Origin: UBA7332 sp051648105
Lineage (GTDB): Bacteria; Bacteroidota; Bacteroidia; Bacteroidales; UBA7332
Assembly (NCBI GenBank): GCA_051648105.1
Contig: JBOFEN010000034.1
Location: forward strand, 1-48,647
Direction of reading: 5' to 3'
DNA: 48,647 bases
Position 1 is the stretch's first letter, and each line of letters opens with the position of its first letter. The notes beneath the pieces are model-generated. The model was not told the DNA's origin. It did not search any database and saw only the letters and a program-made list of their open reading frames with translations. Of this stretch, positions 16,429-25,606 are shown piece by piece. The translations under genes and the position numbers were made by a program.

Positions 16429-16781
16429 TTCTGTATAGTGTTTATTAGTAATAGCGATAATATATCTATGCAGCTGAAAAAAGGAGTGTAAATAACTTCA
16501 GTACGCTATCATTGATAACTTACAGAGCCTATACGATTAAACAGAGCTTAATATTGACCTATTTAGCTCTATTTTATTATTTTTTCAATATTACAAAAGT
16601 AAGTGAAGATATCAAACAAATAATTAAACATTTTACTGTTCATTGTATACATATTACAGTTATAGTGGGTAATATCTATTGCTTATTGTCAAAAAGAGCT
16701 CTAATTAGGATAAAAAGAAGAGGAATAATTAATAGATCTTCTCTATATTTACTGCAATAAAAATCGAAACAACTCAATTTC
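16429..16781. promoter_or_regulatory. Divergent intergenic region between the Tat operon and the Wadjet-like operon
   Basis: A very A+T-rich 353-base gap. Both flanking operons must start here. TATATTTA at about 16744-16751 (7 of 8 matches to TAnnTTTG) is the best -7 candidate for the plus-strand operon. No clear box was found for the minus strand. An 82-codon frame at 16512-16760 shows no recognisable protein character. Confidence 0.45.
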
Positions 16782-17978
16782 ATGACTAACTTCCGATCAA
16801 TTGATGAGTTAGTGCGTACACTAAATCACGAGAAGGCACTTCTAAAAGAGATGTTTGCAAAACGCAAAAGCCTCTCCTATAAACACGAATATGCTTTAGA
16901 ATTACTAGAGTATAAAGAGAGTCGTTTAGAGTCTCTAATTGAACGCGGAATAATAAGAAGCAGTGGTGACTTCCTAGAACTAGAGGATCTATACCTTAAG
17001 TTCTTCGAAGAGGTACTCGAGGTTAATGAAGAGATAAACACATCTTTCGTTCAAGAGTACCTAGATAGATTAAATGAGAATATTGACTACTATCTCACAG
17101 AGAGTAACGAAAACAGAAAGTACAATTACTATAGAGAGGTTATGAGATGTTTGAAAAATATATCTCTCACCACCGTTCGCAATGTGGTTGATCTAAAAAG
17201 AAACATAGATATAACCTACAAAACAGAGCCAAACTTTCAGATCAAACGAGCTAAACTATACCGTCTGGATGAAAAGAGAGATAATATATCACTACTTATT
17301 CGCCGCAGTGAGGAGATTATAGACTCTAAACAGAGTACATTCTTTAGCGTAGCGATGGATGTGGAGATGCGCAATGTGGTCTCAGATGTTAGAATCCAGC
17401 TTAATGACTCATATCACAACCTTATTGAAGTAGGAAAACAGGTGATTAACTACCTAAATATGATAGAGTATCAGAGTCGTATATTGGATAAGATACGTAA
17501 ACTCAAATACCTCAAAGAGCAACACATCATAGAGGAGTACTCAAACATACGCGAGGTAATATCCCGAAAGAATCACCTATGGATGGAACCTCAAACAAAC
17601 TATAGAATAAAACTATCTGTAGATAGCCTCAGAGGATCTGATGAGACTCTGGCTATAATACAAAAGGTAAACACACGAAACAAGACTCTAAAAAAAGGAG
17701 CCAAGAATCTAGCCCCTGCTATTCCTGAGAACTTCCTTTGCGAACAATCCAGAGTTGAGGATCAAGTGAACCTGCGAGAGTTGAGCAACTCTTTCTTAGC
17801 TTCTAGCTACAACCTATTCTACTTCATTCTCAACTATGACTATAAAAGAGAGGTCACAATAGATGAAAAGCTATCCCTCTTCTGTCAGATAGTATCTCTC
17901 AATGCAGATCAACTAAACATCAGCGAAACATATGAGGTAGTGGATAACATTGAGTACCCATTGATATACGCCAAATAG
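16782..17978 (+). CDS. Wadjet/Mks-type kleisin-like subunit (JetA/MksF-like)
   Basis: First gene of a four-gene SMC-like operon. The 398-residue product is rich in charged residues and helices. An N-terminal winged-helix-like segment (about residues 30-80, RGIIRSSGDFLELEDLYLKFFEEVL) is followed by long helical stretches and a C-terminal region ending IEYPLIYAK. It has no domain that I recognise directly, including DUF3375; the assignment comes from gene order, size and neighbours. In Wadjet, JetA bridges the JetC ATPase heads and recruits JetB. JetB-like starts 6 bases downstream. Confidence 0.7.
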   Translation: MTNFRSIDELVRTLNHEKALLKEMFAKRKSLSYKHEYALELLEYKESRLESLIERGIIRSSGDFLELEDLYLKFFEEVLEVNEEINTSFVQEYLDRLNENIDYYLTESNENRKYNYYREVMRCLKNISLTTVRNVVDLKRNIDITYKTEPNFQIKRAKLYRLDEKRDNISLLIRRSEEIIDSKQSTFFSVAMDVEMRNVVSDVRIQLNDSYHNLIEVGKQVINYLNMIEYQSRILDKIRKLKYLKEQHIIEEYSNIREVISRKNHLWMEPQTNYRIKLSVDSLRGSDETLAIIQKVNTRNKTLKKGAKNLAPAIPENFLCEQSRVEDQVNLRELSNSFLASSYNLFYFILNYDYKREVTIDEKLSLFCQIVSLNADQLNISETYEVVDNIEYPLIYAK

Positions 17979-17984
17979 ATTATT

Positions 17985-18539
17985 ATGATTAAATACACCG
18001 AAGATATATTTAACCTACTAAGCAAAGGTGGGTTCATCTCTGCAAATAGCATCTCTGTGATGAACAAGAGACTATACGATGCTATTGAAGACAACTTTGA
18101 GGAGTACTACAACTACTATAGCGGCATAGGGCTATACCTAGAAGCAGGAAACGGATACTTCTTCTTCACTCGTAAGGAGTCTAAGGTAGATCTAGAAAGG
18201 AAGCTTGAGTCTGCACTAAAGTGGATTGACTATCTAAGCTTTCTTAAAACATTCAACTCAATCTTTAGCCCTGGGTTTACCTTTAGAGCAGCCGACATAG
18301 TTATTCAATTAGGTTGTGATATAGAACTCAAAGAGAAAGCCTCTAAGCTATTTAGTGACAAGAAAAAACACAACGAGGTTGTTGACAAACTCATCAAAGA
18401 GCTTAAAGATATGGGATTCATTGAACTAGAGAATGAGCTAGAGGAGACTTGGAAAGTTCTAACCTCGTTTCACTACATAGAAGAGTTAATTGATTGTATA
18501 ACTATTTCGGAGGAGTATAATAATGAGATACCTCAATAG
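17985..18539 (+). CDS. Wadjet/Mks-type KITE-like subunit (JetB/MksE-like)
   Basis: A 184-residue protein of the size expected for JetB/MksE. It has an N-terminal helical segment (IFNLLSKGGFISANS), a hairpin-like YYSGIGLYLEAGNGYFFFTRKE (about 44-65) resembling the winged-helix wing of MukE/MksE, and a C-terminal winged-helix-like part (VDKLIKELKDMGFIELENELEETWKV). It lies 6 bases after the kleisin-like gene and overlaps the ATPase gene by 17 bases. Identification rests mainly on position and size. Confidence 0.68.
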   Translation: MIKYTEDIFNLLSKGGFISANSISVMNKRLYDAIEDNFEEYYNYYSGIGLYLEAGNGYFFFTRKESKVDLERKLESALKWIDYLSFLKTFNSIFSPGFTFRAADIVIQLGCDIELKEKASKLFSDKKKHNEVVDKLIKELKDMGFIELENELEETWKVLTSFHYIEELIDCITISEEYNNEIPQ

Positions 18540-21500
18540 AGTAATATTTATTAATAGCGCACACATACCTCTAGCAGAGGTAAACCTAGATGGCAATATT
18601 CATTTCATAGGTACACAAGGAGTTGGAAAGAGTACACTGCTAAGAGCTATACTTTTCTTCTACAATGCAGATAAGCTCAGACTAGGTATACCAAAAGAGA
18701 AGAGCTCCTTCGATAGCTACTACTTCCCAAACTCTAACTCATACATCATATACGAAGTAATGCGCGAAAATGGAGCCTACTCCATCATCGCTTCTAAGTC
18801 GCAGGGCAGAGTTCTGTTCCGCTTTGTAGATGCTCCTTATGAGAGAGCTTGGTTTATTGACGATACAAACCAAGTCTCTAGTGATTGGTCACGAATAAGA
18901 GAGAGAATAGGTACTAAGCATAGCATATCGCCACAGGTAACAAGCTATGAGCAGTATCGTGACATCATCTTTGGCAACAACAAGAAGCAGGAACTCGTTC
19001 AGTTCAGGAAATATGCAATTGTCGAGAGCACAAAGTACCAAAACATACCTAGAACAATACAAAACGTATTCCTAAACACAAAGCTAGATGCTAACTTCAT
19101 CAAGGAGACCATAATACGATCAATGAGTGACGATGAGGTTGCTATTGACCTAGACTTCTACCGAAATCAAATCAAGTCTTTCGAACAAGAGTATAACGAC
19201 GTCATGCTATGGTTCAATAAAAACAGTAAAGGTGAGGTACGCATACGCAAGCTTGCAGATATTGTCATAAACAACTATCGCGACCTACTTTACACAAAGA
19301 ACCAAATATCACAATCGAATGAAGAGCTCAACTATGCTGCTAGAGTAGCAGAGGAGTCAATACCTATCCTTGGTAATACAATCTCTGATCTACAACAAGA
19401 GAAGAGTAAGATTAAAGCCATTTTAGATGAACTCAGCGGCAAGTATAATAAGGAGCGTGATGATCTAAACTCACAACTTGGTATAGCCAAAGATATGATC
19501 AAGAAGATACGCGATAAAAAAAAGTGGTATGATCAGATAAACATAAGTGAGGTGGTTGCTCGTGTTGAAAAGGAGGATCAACTAATTGAACAGGAGCGTA
19601 ACCTTCAAAAACTTAAATCTACAATCACCTCTGCATTCAACGATTTAGAGCAGAAATACAGTAGACTAATTGAGCAAATAGAGTCTGATTTCAAGAGACT
19701 AGAGTTAGAGATAAAAAATGAGATTGTTAATAGAAGCTCTAACTCCTCAGCTCAAAAAGAGGAGATAAGAAAGATACAAGACACTCAACTTGACTCTATC
19801 CGAGACTCCTACCAAGAGAAGATTAAGGGAATAGAAGATAAAAGGACTGAAATAATCATTGCTCAAGAGAAGGCAAAAAACAAAGTGCGAAACCTTCAAT
19901 TTGAGCAACCATTCAAAAAACAGAGAGAAGAGATATCCTTCGAGATAACCAGTTTAGAGCGCCAAAAGGGTGAGCTAGACCTGGAGATTGAGAAGACAAA
20001 AAGCATAGTAAACCAAATACGAAGTGAGTTTGAGTCGAAGAAAAAAGAGCTAGATTGGGAGTATGAACGCTCTATTAAGTTAATAAAAGATGAGCGTAAC
20101 ACCATTAGAGTGTCACAAGATCAAATATGCAACCTAATAGAACAGCGCTCGGGATCTCTATGCGAATGGCTAGATAAAAATAGTACCAACTGGAAGGAGA
20201 CTATCGGTAAAATAGCTGATGAGGAGATTATTCTATACAGCCGCAACTTGAATCCTAAGTTAACAAGTGACTCTAGCTCTATCTTTGGTATTGATCTTGA
20301 TCTATCACAGATCGAGAGGAACATACGTACCCCTGAAGATCTATTAATAGAGAAACAAGAACTACAAGAGAGAATTGATAAGCTAACAGCTAACATTGAT
20401 AGATTATCATCTGAACTTGCCACTAAAACCTCTGAACTCGAAAAGCATTACTCATCAAAGATAAGAGAGGCTAACAATGAGCTACACACCAAGGAGAGAG
20501 AATTAGAGCAGATCCCCAATAAGCTAAAGCATCAAAAAGCTGATCTAGCACAAATTGACTCAAAAGAGAAGCTATGGAGGGAGGAGCAGCTAAAGGCTAT
20601 TGAGGATGAGCAAAATGAACTGGCTCACAAGAGAGCCGAGATTGAAAATAGTAGAAATGCCATAAACAGTGATCGAGATAAAAGATTGGAGGGTTGTAGG
20701 AAAAAATGCGGAGAGCAAATAAAGAGGATAGAGCAAGACGACAAACTCTTTAAAACCCAAAAAGATGGTGAGATTAATGCTGCAAAAAGTAAACTCGAGA
20801 TAGAACTAGAGACTCTAAACAATAATAAACGAAAAGAGCTTCAAGGTGAAGGCGCTGATGTGGAGACAATAGGCCGATATGAGCGTGAAATACAGACTAT
20901 TCAAAAAGAGCTGAAATATATAAAGGATAATCGCTCAAAGGTCTCTGACTTCAACAAAGATCAAAGAGAACTCTTCGACAAGGAGAGTGAAACACGTGAA
21001 TACGAAAAGAGCCTAAAAACCAAACTTGAAGATCTTAATGATAAGTACACTGAGAGGAAGCAAAGAGAGGAGACAAGACTTAGGGATAAAAATAGCCTAC
21101 TAGCAAACTTCATAAAAGAGCTTGAGATGCTAGAGAGTGGACTAAAAGACCAAAGGGAGTTCCTTGCTAGCGACATGTTCAATCCTCTAGAGCATAAAAG
21201 CTCTCGAGAGAGGGCTACCAAGAAGAGTTGTCACATAATAGTTGAGGAGCTAAAGAGGTTAATATTCTCCACTAACACAAAGATGGAGGAGTTCAAAAAG
21301 AGCGTAAACAACTTCAATGGAAACTTCTCCTCAAAAAACACTTTCCACTTCAAGGTAGATATATTCACCCCAGAGCAACTCTTCGACTTCGCCTCAAACC
21401 TATGTGAGTTTATCGATAATGATAAAATAACAGAATATCAAAAACGAATAAGTGAGCGATACATAGATATAATCAGAAGAATCTCCAAAGAGGTCAGCAA

Positions 21501-22191
21501 CCTTATGAGGCACGAAAGCGAGATCATAAAGACCATCAAGGAGATAAACAGTGACTTCAATAAAAGAAACTTCGCCGGAGTAATCAAAGAGATAGCTCTT
21601 CAGTCTGATAGTAGCAGCGACAAAGTTGTTCAACTTCTTATTGAGATAAATCGCTTCAACCAAGAGAATGAGTTCAACATGGGAGAGGCTGACCTCTTTA
21701 CTCAAGCAGATAGCTCTCTGGATGAGACAAACCAGAAGGCTATTAAGTTCCTGCTAGCTTTCATGAAACACCTACTCGATGACCCTTCCCGAAAACAGGT
21801 CAACCTATCAGATAGTTTCCACCTCAAGTTCAGAGTCAAAGAGAATGACAATGACACAGGATGGATAGAGAAGATTGCTAATGTTGGCTCAGAGGGTACT
21901 GACATACTTGTTAAGGCTATGGTAAATATCATGCTTATTAATGTATTCAAGGAGAAAGCCTCTCGCAAGTTTGGAGAGTTCCGTATTCACTGTATGATGG
22001 ATGAAATAGGTAAACTCCACCCTACTAATGTCAAAGGAATACTCGAATTTGCTAATAGCAGAAACATACTACTTATCAATAGCTCCCCTACGACATACAA
22101 TGCTGCCGACTATCGCCACACCTATCTACTAAGCAAAGATGGATCCTCAAACACTATGGTAACAGCACTTCTAACCAATAAAGCTCGATGA
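18523..22191 (+). CDS. SMC-like ATPase of a Wadjet/MksFEBG system (JetC/MksB-like)
   Basis: A 1222-residue SMC-like protein. The N-terminal head half has Walker A GTQGVGKST (30-38). Very long coiled coils (about 270-540 and 600-990, Glu/Lys/Gln/Arg-rich) flank a short hinge-like segment around residues 543-600 (CEWLDKN-TNWKETIGKI...FGIDLDL). The C-terminal head half carries a signature-like GSEGTD (1122-1127) and Walker B MMDE (1158-1161). This MukB/JetC pattern differs from RecN or SbcC. Wadjet systems extrude and cleave small circular DNA; plasmid restriction is the expected role. It overlaps the gene before it (17 bases) and the one after (4 bases). Confidence 0.88.
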   Translation: MRYLNRVIFINSAHIPLAEVNLDGNIHFIGTQGVGKSTLLRAILFFYNADKLRLGIPKEKSSFDSYYFPNSNSYIIYEVMRENGAYSIIASKSQGRVLFRFVDAPYERAWFIDDTNQVSSDWSRIRERIGTKHSISPQVTSYEQYRDIIFGNNKKQELVQFRKYAIVESTKYQNIPRTIQNVFLNTKLDANFIKETIIRSMSDDEVAIDLDFYRNQIKSFEQEYNDVMLWFNKNSKGEVRIRKLADIVINNYRDLLYTKNQISQSNEELNYAARVAEESIPILGNTISDLQQEKSKIKAILDELSGKYNKERDDLNSQLGIAKDMIKKIRDKKKWYDQINISEVVARVEKEDQLIEQERNLQKLKSTITSAFNDLEQKYSRLIEQIESDFKRLELEIKNEIVNRSSNSSAQKEEIRKIQDTQLDSIRDSYQEKIKGIEDKRTEIIIAQEKAKNKVRNLQFEQPFKKQREEISFEITSLERQKGELDLEIEKTKSIVNQIRSEFESKKKELDWEYERSIKLIKDERNTIRVSQDQICNLIEQRSGSLCEWLDKNSTNWKETIGKIADEEIILYSRNLNPKLTSDSSSIFGIDLDLSQIERNIRTPEDLLIEKQELQERIDKLTANIDRLSSELATKTSELEKHYSSKIREANNELHTKERELEQIPNKLKHQKADLAQIDSKEKLWREEQLKAIEDEQNELAHKRAEIENSRNAINSDRDKRLEGCRKKCGEQIKRIEQDDKLFKTQKDGEINAAKSKLEIELETLNNNKRKELQGEGADVETIGRYEREIQTIQKELKYIKDNRSKVSDFNKDQRELFDKESETREYEKSLKTKLEDLNDKYTERKQREETRLRDKNSLLANFIKELEMLESGLKDQREFLASDMFNPLEHKSSRERATKKSCHIIVEELKRLIFSTNTKMEEFKKSVNNFNGNFSSKNTFHFKVDIFTPEQLFDFASNLCEFIDNDKITEYQKRISERYIDIIRRISKEVSNLMRHESEIIKTIKEINSDFNKRNFAGVIKEIALQSDSSSDKVVQLLIEINRFNQENEFNMGEADLFTQADSSLDETNQKAIKFLLAFMKHLLDDPSRKQVNLSDSFHLKFRVKENDNDTGWIEKIANVGSEGTDILVKAMVNIMLINVFKEKASRKFGEFRIHCMMDEIGKLHPTNVKGILEFANSRNILLINSSPTTYNAADYRHTYLLSKDGSSNTMVTALLTNKAR

Positions 22192-23069
22192 GTAAAATTG
22201 TATTCACCACATCTCTAGGACGAAAACTCCTAGAGATGATTAATGGAGCAACACTTCCATCAAGTAAATTCTCCTCAAGTCTAGCAAAATTGCTACTTGA
22301 GGAGGATCTCCTCACCACCATAACTAGAGGTAGTAGAAAAAGCTACAAAGTAATCAACCCTAAGCTCTGTCGTGATTATATTAAACAGAACCTCACCTAT
22401 GGATTGGAGATAGAACGATGGATAGAAATAAAATCTAGCGAAGAGGCCACCACAAGAGCTGAATTAGTCAATTCTGGAACGAACACTAAAGTGATAGCTA
22501 CTAGATCCTTCAAAGGATTCCTCATAAACTGTTACGAACAAATAGAGGCCACCATTGATGGTGAGATGTTTATTCTAAATCCCCCAAAGGGTAGTGCCAT
22601 CTTCATCGAGAACTATCAAGAATTCGCTATTCCAGAAGATGTTATAGTTGTGGGTATTGAGAATGGGGAGAACTTTCAAAGGATAAGAGAACAGAGATAT
22701 CTTTTTGAATCGATGAAGATTCTATTCGTATCCAGATATCCTCAATCATCCGACCTTATTAATTGGCTCAAATCAATACCAAACCAATACCTCCACTTCG
22801 GCGATTTCGATCTTGCTGGCATCAATATATTTCAAGATGAGTTCTTCTCACATCTCGGAGAGAGAGCCTCTATGTTCATCCCCAATGATATCGAACAGAG
22901 ACTAAGCGTAGGTAGTAATGAGTTATATGACAAACAGTACCAAAAATATAACCATAGACCTTTGAAAGACCCACGTCTAGAGGAGATAACAAGACTAATA
23001 CACCTCTACCGAAAAGCCTATGAACAGGAGGGATATATAAATCCTAACCCTACAAATAATACAATATAG
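22188..23069 (+). CDS. TOPRIM nuclease-like subunit (JetD/MksG-like)
   Basis: A 293-residue protein with an N-terminal helical arm (1 to about 80) and a C-terminal TOPRIM domain. The domain has VVGIENGENF (Glu158) and FGDFDLAGINIF (Asp206, Asp208), the acidic residues that bind metal in JetD/topoisomerase-VI-like proteins. In Wadjet this subunit nicks the DNA captured by the SMC complex. It is somewhat shorter than the better-known JetD proteins of about 350-400 residues, mainly in the N-terminal arm. The ATGA overlap with the ATPase gene implies translational coupling. Confidence 0.85.
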   Translation: MSKIVFTTSLGRKLLEMINGATLPSSKFSSSLAKLLLEEDLLTTITRGSRKSYKVINPKLCRDYIKQNLTYGLEIERWIEIKSSEEATTRAELVNSGTNTKVIATRSFKGFLINCYEQIEATIDGEMFILNPPKGSAIFIENYQEFAIPEDVIVVGIENGENFQRIREQRYLFESMKILFVSRYPQSSDLINWLKSIPNQYLHFGDFDLAGINIFQDEFFSHLGERASMFIPNDIEQRLSVGSNELYDKQYQKYNHRPLKDPRLEEITRLIHLYRKAYEQEGYINPNPTNNTI

Positions 23070-23168
23070 TGCTATTGGATACAATACCACTATCATAAGA
23101 AGCACAAGGGACAAGGTGATGATACAATCCACCCAAATGATTAATGGGAAGAGATAACCTGTTTATGT

Positions 23169-23211
23169 TACTCCGCCACTGCCTAACTTGGAGTTAGTCA
23201 GTGGCGGAGTA
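23169..23211. repeat. Hairpin repeat, copy 2 (CTAACT/AGTTAG core)
   Basis: Outer stem TACTCCGCCACTG with its complement, one mismatch (C23182/T23198), then CTAACT/AGTTAG around a 3-base loop. The architecture is identical to the hairpin at 4012-4052. It lies 100 bases after jetD and may serve as its terminator. GTTAGCCTTAGGCTAAC, a second small palindrome, follows at 23214-23230. Confidence 0.7.
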
Positions 23212-23289
23212 GCAGTTAGCCTTAGGCTAACTTACCGAAAGGCTGAGGGTAATTCTGTGATTTGGGATGACAATTAACAAACTCTCCCA

Positions 23290-23357
23290 ATTTAACAAAT
23301 CACTATTAATGAAATGGCTAAATTCCCTCACAGAGTCTTAGTTTTAGCCTTTTCTAT
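23290..23357. repeat. 68-base direct repeat, left copy
   Basis: Begins ATTTAACAAATCACTATTAA. It aligns without gaps to 24004-24071, about 57 of 68 positions identical by eye. Confidence 0.75.
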
Positions 23358-23583
23358 CTACATAAAAATATTTACCTTAATACCAGACACCACATTAACT
23401 CAAACCCACCATCATACAGCAACACTCAATTCAAAATCAAACAATAACAACTACCAAAAGTAAAGAACAATAAAGCCAGTTGTTAATCCCAGCAAAAACA
23501 GAACCCAAAAACAGATTTTTTTCTCACAGACTTTGAAATTTGACCCCCTTACCCAATTTTACAAAATAGATTACCTGATTAGT

Positions 23584-23614
23584 TCCAATTATGCATTCAG
23601 CATTATGAATTATA
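23584..23614. repeat. 31-base direct repeat, copy 1
   Basis: Contains ATTCAGCATTATGAATTATA. It matches 23790-23820 with two differences. Confidence 0.8.
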
Positions 23615-23789
23615 AATTGTTTACTGCGCAGTGGTAACGAAGCTCCCATCCGACAGATCCGTGGTGAATTCCGTTGTTGAGGCTTTGCTGTTGACGAGAC
23701 TGTTGAGATCACTTCGTGCCTGTTGAGTTTATTAAGAGTAATAGGAAAAGATAACCTGCGAGATCTGTGAGATCAGCGTGAATAATTTC

Positions 23790-23820
23790 TCCAATTACGA
23801 ATTCAGCATTATGAATTATA
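23790..23820. repeat. 31-base direct repeat, copy 2
   Basis: Matches 23584-23614 with two differences. The spacing between starts is 206 bases. Confidence 0.8.
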
Positions 23821-23860
23821 CCCCCTCAGGAAAGGCTTTGAGTTTAGGGGTCAAACCCTT

Positions 23861-23904
23861 TGACTTTATACCCCAAACTCAGTGACTTTGCACCCCAAAC
23901 TCAG
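23861..23904. repeat. 22-base tandem repeat (two units)
   Basis: Two head-to-tail units, 20 of 22 positions identical, each ending CCCCAAACTCAG. A partly complementary GAGTTTAGGGG lies upstream (about 23840-23850) and could pair with the first unit. Confidence 0.75.
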
Positions 23905-24003
23905 TGCAAAATTAGGCAATGTCTAAATCCAACGAAACACTATGGCTAAATCGCCATTTAGTAGTGCCTTCATATCATACATTAGTCGTTAATAATATCT
24001 CCG

Positions 24004-24071
24004 ATTTAACAAATCACTATTAACGAAACAGCAAAATCTCCTCACAGACTCTTAGTTTTGACCATTCCTAT
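24004..24071. repeat. 68-base direct repeat, right copy
   Basis: Partner of 23290-23357. The two copies enclose about 650 bases. Confidence 0.75.
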
Positions 24072-24111
24072 TGCCACTATTGCAACACTCTCTAACAATC
24101 AAGCATTTAAA

Positions 24112-24160
24112 GGTTGCAATAGACGGTTGCAATAGGTTGCAATAGGATTCTATTGCAACC
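24112..24160. repeat. Iteron-like GGTTGCAATA cluster
   Basis: GGTTGCAATA occurs directly at 24112-24121, 24125-24134 and 24135-24144. An inverted copy TATTGCAACC lies at 24151-24160, and a partial inverted copy TATTGCAAC at 24078-24086. The last direct and inverted copies can form a hairpin. Confidence 0.8.
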
Positions 24161-24297
24161 AAACAGTTTTATCATAATATAGCCATCAATATTAGCAAAG
24201 AAATCAAACTCATCAGTGAACTTTTCTATAAGCTCTCAACAAATAGTCAAATCTAGAGGAGTTATATGTTAACAAACAAGTGTGGCGATAGAAAAAA

Positions 24298-24328
24298 CAG
24301 ATTTCAAACTCTGTGAGTTTGAAATCTG
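24298..24328. terminator. Perfect hairpin in the non-coding stretch
   Basis: CAGATTTCAAACTC (24298-24311) pairs perfectly with 24315-24328 around a 3-base loop. There is no T-run, so its role as a terminator is only one option. Confidence 0.5.
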
Positions 24329-24402
24329 ATGGTATTGTTAGGATTTTACAAAATGGCGGAAGGAGTGATATAGTTTGAATAGTTGCATTCAGCACTAAAA
24401 CA

Positions 24403-24441
24403 TACGAGATCACTCTCAAATACCCTGGGAGTGATCTCGTA
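24403..24441 (-). terminator. Terminator of the restriction-modification pair
   Basis: TACGAGATCACTC (24403-24415) pairs with 24429-24441. It starts 3 bases after the restriction-enzyme stop codon on the minus strand. Confidence 0.75.
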
Positions 24442-24444
24442 CGT

Positions 24445-25542
24445 TTAATGAATAAACCTCACTTGAAGGTTTAACTTAAGGAAATAATCATCCTCCTCTT
24501 TGTATATAGTACCAAAATCATGTCTACTAGTACTTGGTGTCTCCAATTTAGTATTATTGAAGAGATACTCCTCCAAATCATTCTTGCCATAAGAGTGATA
24601 GCATAATATATCACCATCCTCTTTAACAACCAAATAACCACCATTAGCCTGATAAATTCCACTCCATGGGCTCCCTGGGGTCATACCCAAGGCTGTATTG
24701 ATAAGAAATTGTTTAATCTTATACCTATAAAAATCCATCCCTGATGACTTATCAAACCCTAGAGGATTACCCTCACTAATAATCTCACACAGGTCCACAA
24801 GTGTAGATTTTGGGCTTTGGTAGTAATCTAGAACCAAATTACCTAATATTGCAGGAAGAGCAGCATCCTGGTAGATCAAGTTATTATAAAAAACATTTGA
24901 GACGATCTTCTCAAACTTAATATTAGCACCTATATCCTTCAATATCTCAAACCGTTTCTGAAATACATTCTTGTGCTCAATCCTTGTGACTTCGTTGAAC
25001 TTATTCATAACATCATCATCAATCCCATTCACTCTATAAAGAAAATTAGTAGTGTTATTAGAAGCATTTAACAACGTAGAGCTACCACCCAGCTTAGATT
25101 TTATACTAAAACCCAACTCATGATTCCTTCCAACCCTAAAGTCATGTATAACCAATCTTATATCTGCTTTATTAATAGACTTTGCTTTTAGATCATTGCA
25201 GTATACACTCTTTAAGAAGATTTCTATCTGCTCAAAACTTAACATACTACCTTTTGGTGAACTCTTTAGATTTTGGAGTAGTTCTTTTGCCTTATCACTA
25301 AACAGATCATTCTTAAGCTCAATTGTTGAGTTTGAACCCTTATCAATAATCTCCTTGTTCTTGAGATCATAGATAACCTCATGTTCTAACTTTTTATCTC
25401 CCTCTTTTCTTATGATAGCATCTATAGGAAAAGAGATATCTGTCTTCCTAAGATTACCGTCACCAGCATATACAACTTGGTCACCGATCAATTTTAATAG
25501 TGTATATATTTCACTCCATTCACCTTTGTTACCGCTCTTCAT
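24445..25542 (-). CDS. HpaII-family type II restriction endonuclease
   Basis: Predicted to cut unmethylated CCGG. The 365-residue product begins GNKGEWSEIYTLLKLI, a segment I recognise from the HpaII family, and has that family's length (HpaII is about 358 residues). Other family-like parts are DIRLVIHDFRVG, SIKSKLGGSSTLLNAS and the C-terminal GYLVVKEDGDILCYHSYGKNDLEEYLF. It lies 64 bases downstream of a cytosine-5 methyltransferase gene on the same strand, as expected for a restriction-modification pair. The target site is inferred from the family, not seen. Confidence 0.88.
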   Translation of the reverse strand: MKSGNKGEWSEIYTLLKLIGDQVVYAGDGNLRKTDISFPIDAIIRKEGDKKLEHEVIYDLKNKEIIDKGSNSTIELKNDLFSDKAKELLQNLKSSPKGSMLSFEQIEIFLKSVYCNDLKAKSINKADIRLVIHDFRVGRNHELGFSIKSKLGGSSTLLNASNNTTNFLYRVNGIDDDVMNKFNEVTRIEHKNVFQKRFEILKDIGANIKFEKIVSNVFYNNLIYQDAALPAILGNLVLDYYQSPKSTLVDLCEIISEGNPLGFDKSSGMDFYRYKIKQFLINTALGMTPGSPWSGIYQANGGYLVVKEDGDILCYHSYGKNDLEEYLFNNTKLETPSTSRHDFGTIYKEEDDYFLKLNLQVRFIH

Positions 25543-25606
25543 TTGTATAGATTTAAATTAATAAGGTAGTTTAAATAATGCAGATTATCAGTATTCCCGA
25601 AAGTAG

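Larger units (their letters stand above)
23070..24444. other. Repeat-rich non-coding stretch between two defence systems
   Basis: This 1375-base region has no frame with recognisable protein character. It contains a hairpin repeat (23169-23211), a pair of 68-base direct repeats (23290 and 24004), a pair of 31-base direct repeats (23584 and 23790), a 22-base tandem repeat (23861-23904), an iteron-like cluster (24112-24160), a perfect hairpin (24298-24328) and the restriction gene terminator (24403-24441). Confidence 0.7.

Noticed and set aside
16512..16760. 82-codon plus-strand frame before the Wadjet-like operon
   Set aside because: It lies in very A+T-rich DNA between divergent operons, has no recognisable family or convincing ribosome site, and probably arises by chance.
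16429..16781. Cobalamin or FMN riboswitch upstream of the flavodoxin operon
   Set aside because: I looked for the conserved riboswitch boxes and structured G+C-rich elements but saw only A+T-rich unstructured sequence.
23524..23712. 62-codon minus-strand frame in the repeat-rich region
   Set aside because: It covers one of the 31-base repeats and has no protein-like character.
24213..24419. 68-codon minus-strand frame downstream of the restriction gene
   Set aside because: It runs through a perfect hairpin and into the restriction-gene terminator; no family is visible.
23070..24444. CRISPR array
   Set aside because: The repeats are few, of different lengths and irregularly spaced, and there are no cas genes in the window.
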